NCBI GenBank assembly: GCA_958448635.1
Contig: CAUDEQ010000051.1
Coordinates: forward strand, 1-13,848
DNA length: 13,848 nucleotides
Origin: an uncultured Bacillota bacterium
GTDB taxonomy: Bacteria; Bacillota; Clostridia; Peptostreptococcales; Anaerovoracaceae
Reading direction: 5' to 3'
The notes under the pieces were generated by a model. That model had not been told where the DNA came from, searched no databases, and saw only the letters and a list, made by a program, of their open reading frames with translations. Shown here piece after piece: positions 12,001-13,848 of the stretch (position 1 is the stretch's first letter; each line of letters begins with the position of its first letter). Made by a program: the position numbers and the translations under genes.

Positions 12001-13398
12001 CTATTGAATGTTGTATTTTTTCATTTTTCTGGAGATGGTTGACTTGTCCACGCCAAGCTTTCTTGCAGCCGCTGAGGCGCTCCCGAACTTCTCTATGGAT
12101 TTAATTATCACATGCTTCTCATATTCGTTCACGATCCTTTCCAGAGAAAGATTCTCCTCATTTAATGCATCATCTATTGAAATGTCTTTTTTTGTTCCCA
12201 GAAACATCTGAACCTGAAATTTTGTTATGGCGTTTCCGTTCCCGCTTATGACGAGGCGCTCCATGACATTTCTCAGCTCCCGGACATTTCCCGGCCAGTA
12301 ATAGCCTTCCAGCTCCGACAACGCATCATCCATGAGGTTCTTGCTCATACCATACTGTTCATTAAAGCGTTTGAGATAATGATGCGCCATAGGCGCTATA
12401 TCTTCCTTCCGCTCTCTCAACGGAAGGATCTCTATTGGCACTACAAACAGCCTGTAATACAGATCGCTTCTGAACGTGCCCTTCTCCATTTCAGCCTTCA
12501 AATCTTTATTGGTAGCAGCTATTATCCTGACATCAAAGGAGCTTTCCTTTTCGCTTCCTATCCTTCTCACAGTTTTATCCTGGAGCACACGAAGCAGCTT
12601 CGACTGCATGGCCAACGGAAGCTCTCCTATTTCATCCAGAAACAGTACGCCCTTGTCGGCCATTTCAAAGAAGCCTGCTTTACCGTTCTGGCTGGCGCCA
12701 GTAAAGGCGCCTTTTTCATACCCAAAGAATTCGGATTCAATCAGCGTTTCCGGTATGGCCGCACAATTCACCTTTATAAACGGCTCTCCCTTCCTTGAGC
12801 TATTATTGTATATCAGATCGGCGATCACTTCTTTACCTGTTCCAGACTCGCCGGTAATGAGGACTGTAGCATCTATCTTGCCTATCTGTATTAGCTTCTC
12901 CTTCAGCCTTATCATGTTGATGTTGTGTGTTATCATCTCATCCTCTTCATGATTTTCCCTCTTTTTCAGATCCTGGAGCTGTGTTCTGAAGCGTTCTGTT
13001 ATCATTTTCTGGTGGCTGAGCATTTCCTTCAGTTTCACTATCTCTGAAATATTTCTTTCAACACAAAGCACCATATCTATTTGCCCATCGGAAAAAATAG
13101 GAGTGCTTGTCGCAAGAACATATCCTCCTTCTCCCAGCTCCTGCACTATGCTGGCCTGATTTCCGCTTTCTATCGCCTTCAATATTGAAGACTCGTATAG
13201 GACATATCCCGTTTCGATAAGCTCCTTCATATTGCGACCTAAAACCTCTTCTCTAGTAAGCCCTCCAACACTGATGGATTTATCATTTACCAGAAAAACA
13301 TTTCCTTCCCCGTCAGCTATCCAAACGCTTACATCGAGCCCATTCATTATAGTCATCAGTTCTTCATAATGCGCTTTAAAAAAATCCTTATATCTCAT
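12001..13398 (-). CDS. PAS-domain sigma-54-dependent transcriptional activator
   Basis: 465 residues from ATG 13398. The order is: a PAS sensor domain at about 18-117 (SVWIADGEGNVFLVNDKSISVGGLTREEVLGRN is typical PAS), a short coiled-coil linker at about 118-153, an AAA+ domain with Walker A GESGTGKE (183-190), the sigma-54 contact loop GAFTGA (230-235), Walker B VLFLDEIG (251-258) and an FRSDLYYRL segment, then a Fis-type helix-turn-helix ending ASAAARKLGVDKSTISRKMKKYNIQ. There is no receiver domain, so it probably senses a small molecule through PAS. ATG 13398 is preceded by GGGGAG; the frame runs on to GTG 13464 without support. It very likely activates the adjacent -24/-12 promoter. Its own promoter lies in the dispersed repeat at 13498-13593. 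Confidence 0.92.
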   Translation of the reverse strand: MRYKDFFKAHYEELMTIMNGLDVSVWIADGEGNVFLVNDKSISVGGLTREEVLGRNMKELIETGYVLYESSILKAIESGNQASIVQELGEGGYVLATSTPIFSDGQIDMVLCVERNISEIVKLKEMLSHQKMITERFRTQLQDLKKRENHEEDEMITHNINMIRLKEKLIQIGKIDATVLITGESGTGKEVIADLIYNNSSRKGEPFIKVNCAAIPETLIESEFFGYEKGAFTGASQNGKAGFFEMADKGVLFLDEIGELPLAMQSKLLRVLQDKTVRRIGSEKESSFDVRIIAATNKDLKAEMEKGTFRSDLYYRLFVVPIEILPLRERKEDIAPMAHHYLKRFNEQYGMSKNLMDDALSELEGYYWPGNVRELRNVMERLVISGNGNAITKFQVQMFLGTKKDISIDDALNEENLSLERIVNEYEKHVIIKSIEKFGSASAAARKLGVDKSTISRKMKKYNIQ

Positions 13399-13421
13399 TT
13401 TCTCTCCCCGTAATTCATTTT

Positions 13422-13481
13422 TCACCACATGTATACCATTGCCCCTCGGACCTGCACTGTACACTGCTCTGCAGCTTTCAT
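13422..13481 (-). CDS. possible 19-codon leader peptide upstream of the activator
   Basis: ATG 13481 has GGGG about 8 nt upstream and opens a small frame encoding MKAAEQCTVQVRGAMVYMW, ending TGA at 13422, 23 nt before the activator start. It lies within the predicted leader transcript. The size is too small for coding statistics, no family is recognised, and no alternative hairpins typical of attenuation were identified with confidence. It is listed because the ribosome site is good and the position is that of a leader peptide. Confidence 0.25.
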   Translation of the reverse strand: MKAAEQCTVQVRGAMVYMW

Positions 13482-13497
13482 TGTATTATCCCCATCA

Positions 13498-13593
13498 AAT
13501 TCTACATCCTCTCACTCTTAAAACATTCTCTGCGCTCCATTATACAATTAAAACCACGTGTCTGCATATCACCTTATGAAATCCATGATGTTG
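13498..13593 (-). repeat. dispersed ~97-bp repeat, copy B, with promoter-like TATAAT
   Basis: Second copy of the sequence at 7240-7336, same orientation relative to the following gene, about 90% identical. The minus-strand TATAAT lies at 13544-13539, which would start the activator transcript near 13532 with a leader of about 130 nt. Both copies keep AAGGTGATATGCAGAC upstream of the -10 and GTGAGAGGATGTA downstream of it. Confidence 0.8.
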
Positions 13594-13602
13594 CGATGTC
13601 TC

Positions 13603-13704
13603 ATCTGCTCCGGAGATGCTTCATGCTTCCGGGAATCCCTTCCTGTATGAGCATCTGCTATCCCGGAAAGAAGAATGCAGGACGAAAACAAAGCTTACTT
13701 TGTT
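13603..13704. repeat. cluster of interleaved inverted repeats in a gene-free region
   Basis: AGATGCTTCAT (13614-13624) is complementary, with one missing base, to ATGAGCATCT (13647-13656). TTCCGGGA (13627-13634) is complementary to TCCCGGAA (13661-13668). The two pairs alternate. CATCT (13603-13607) offers a competing partner for AGATG, and AACAAAG/CTTTGTT (13687-13704, loop CTTA) forms a further 7-bp hairpin. Apart from these and the flanking repeats, I see no gene in 13482-13848; the short open frames here look random. Confidence 0.55.
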
Positions 13705-13734
13705 GAAATCAGCTACGATATCTAAGTCGATAAT

Positions 13735-13800
13735 CGGAGAAGTTGATGAGTCTCCATGGGAGGTTAAGGAGTCTCCAGCGGAGAAGTTAAGGAGTCTCCA
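13735..13800. repeat. three-copy tandem repeat of about 22 bp
   Basis: Copies at 13735-13756, 13757-13777 and 13778-13800 (22, 21 and 23 bp), all ending in GAGTCTCCA and the last two sharing GTTAAGGAGTCTCCA. Each copy contains GGAG...CTCC complementarity, so each can form a small hairpin. The unequal lengths argue against coding. Confidence 0.75.
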
Positions 13801-13848
13801 AATGATTGCCATATAACCGTTTTTTTGAGATTTTTATAACGCAAAACA

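Noticed and set aside
13616..13816. Overlapping small open frames on both strands at the right edge
   Set aside because: Neither has a good ribosome site or recognisable family, and both run through inverted and tandem repeats of non-triplet length.

Overview
The window looks like chromosomal DNA from an anaerobic, amino-acid-fermenting member of the Clostridia (Bacillota). The grounds are strong GGAG-type ribosome binding sites, TTG/GTG starts mixed with ATG, a VanG-type cell-wall module, and a sigma-54-controlled operon of CoA-thioester enzymes. Genus and species cannot be fixed from the sequence. All recognisable genes lie on the minus strand, so transcription runs from high to low coordinates; the long plus-strand open frames are shadows.

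Left part (about 53-4637): a VanG-type D-Ala-D-Ser glycopeptide-resistance module in the order vanR, vanS, vanW, vanG-like ligase, vanXY. It runs off the left edge, where a vanT serine racemase would be expected. Two tandem 12-bp VanR-type boxes overlap the vanS stop codon, and a strong hairpin with a U-rich tail lies between them and vanW. vanRS and vanW-G-XY are therefore probably separate transcription units, with VanR activating the second.

Middle part (4796-about 7236): a compact four-gene set of nucleotide and ADP-ribose enzymes (Nudix hydrolase, LOG-family phosphoribohydrolase, HD-domain phosphohydrolase, macrodomain protein). The Nudix protein carries a repeat-built insertion inside its catalytic Nudix box. 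The promoter region of this set is a ~97-bp sequence that recurs (~90% identical) upstream of the sigma-54 activator gene 6 kb away.

Right part (7365-13398): a catabolic operon. A PAS/AAA+/Fis sigma-54 activator is followed by two or three similar dyad sites, a terminator and a near-perfect -24/-12 promoter. Next come a small hotdog protein resembling beta-aminoacyl-CoA ammonia lyases, two overlapping class III (CaiB-type) CoA-transferases, and an NhaC-type transporter that ends at a strong terminator. The first CoA-transferase has Asn in place of the catalytic Asp169. The transporter frame is interrupted by one in-frame TGA with no other damage. Together the genes suggest import, CoA activation and ammonia elimination of an unidentified beta-amino acid or similar compound.

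Right edge (13399-13848): no convincing large gene. It holds the activator leader with a possible 19-codon leader peptide, the second copy of the dispersed repeat, interleaved inverted repeats and a three-copy tandem repeat.
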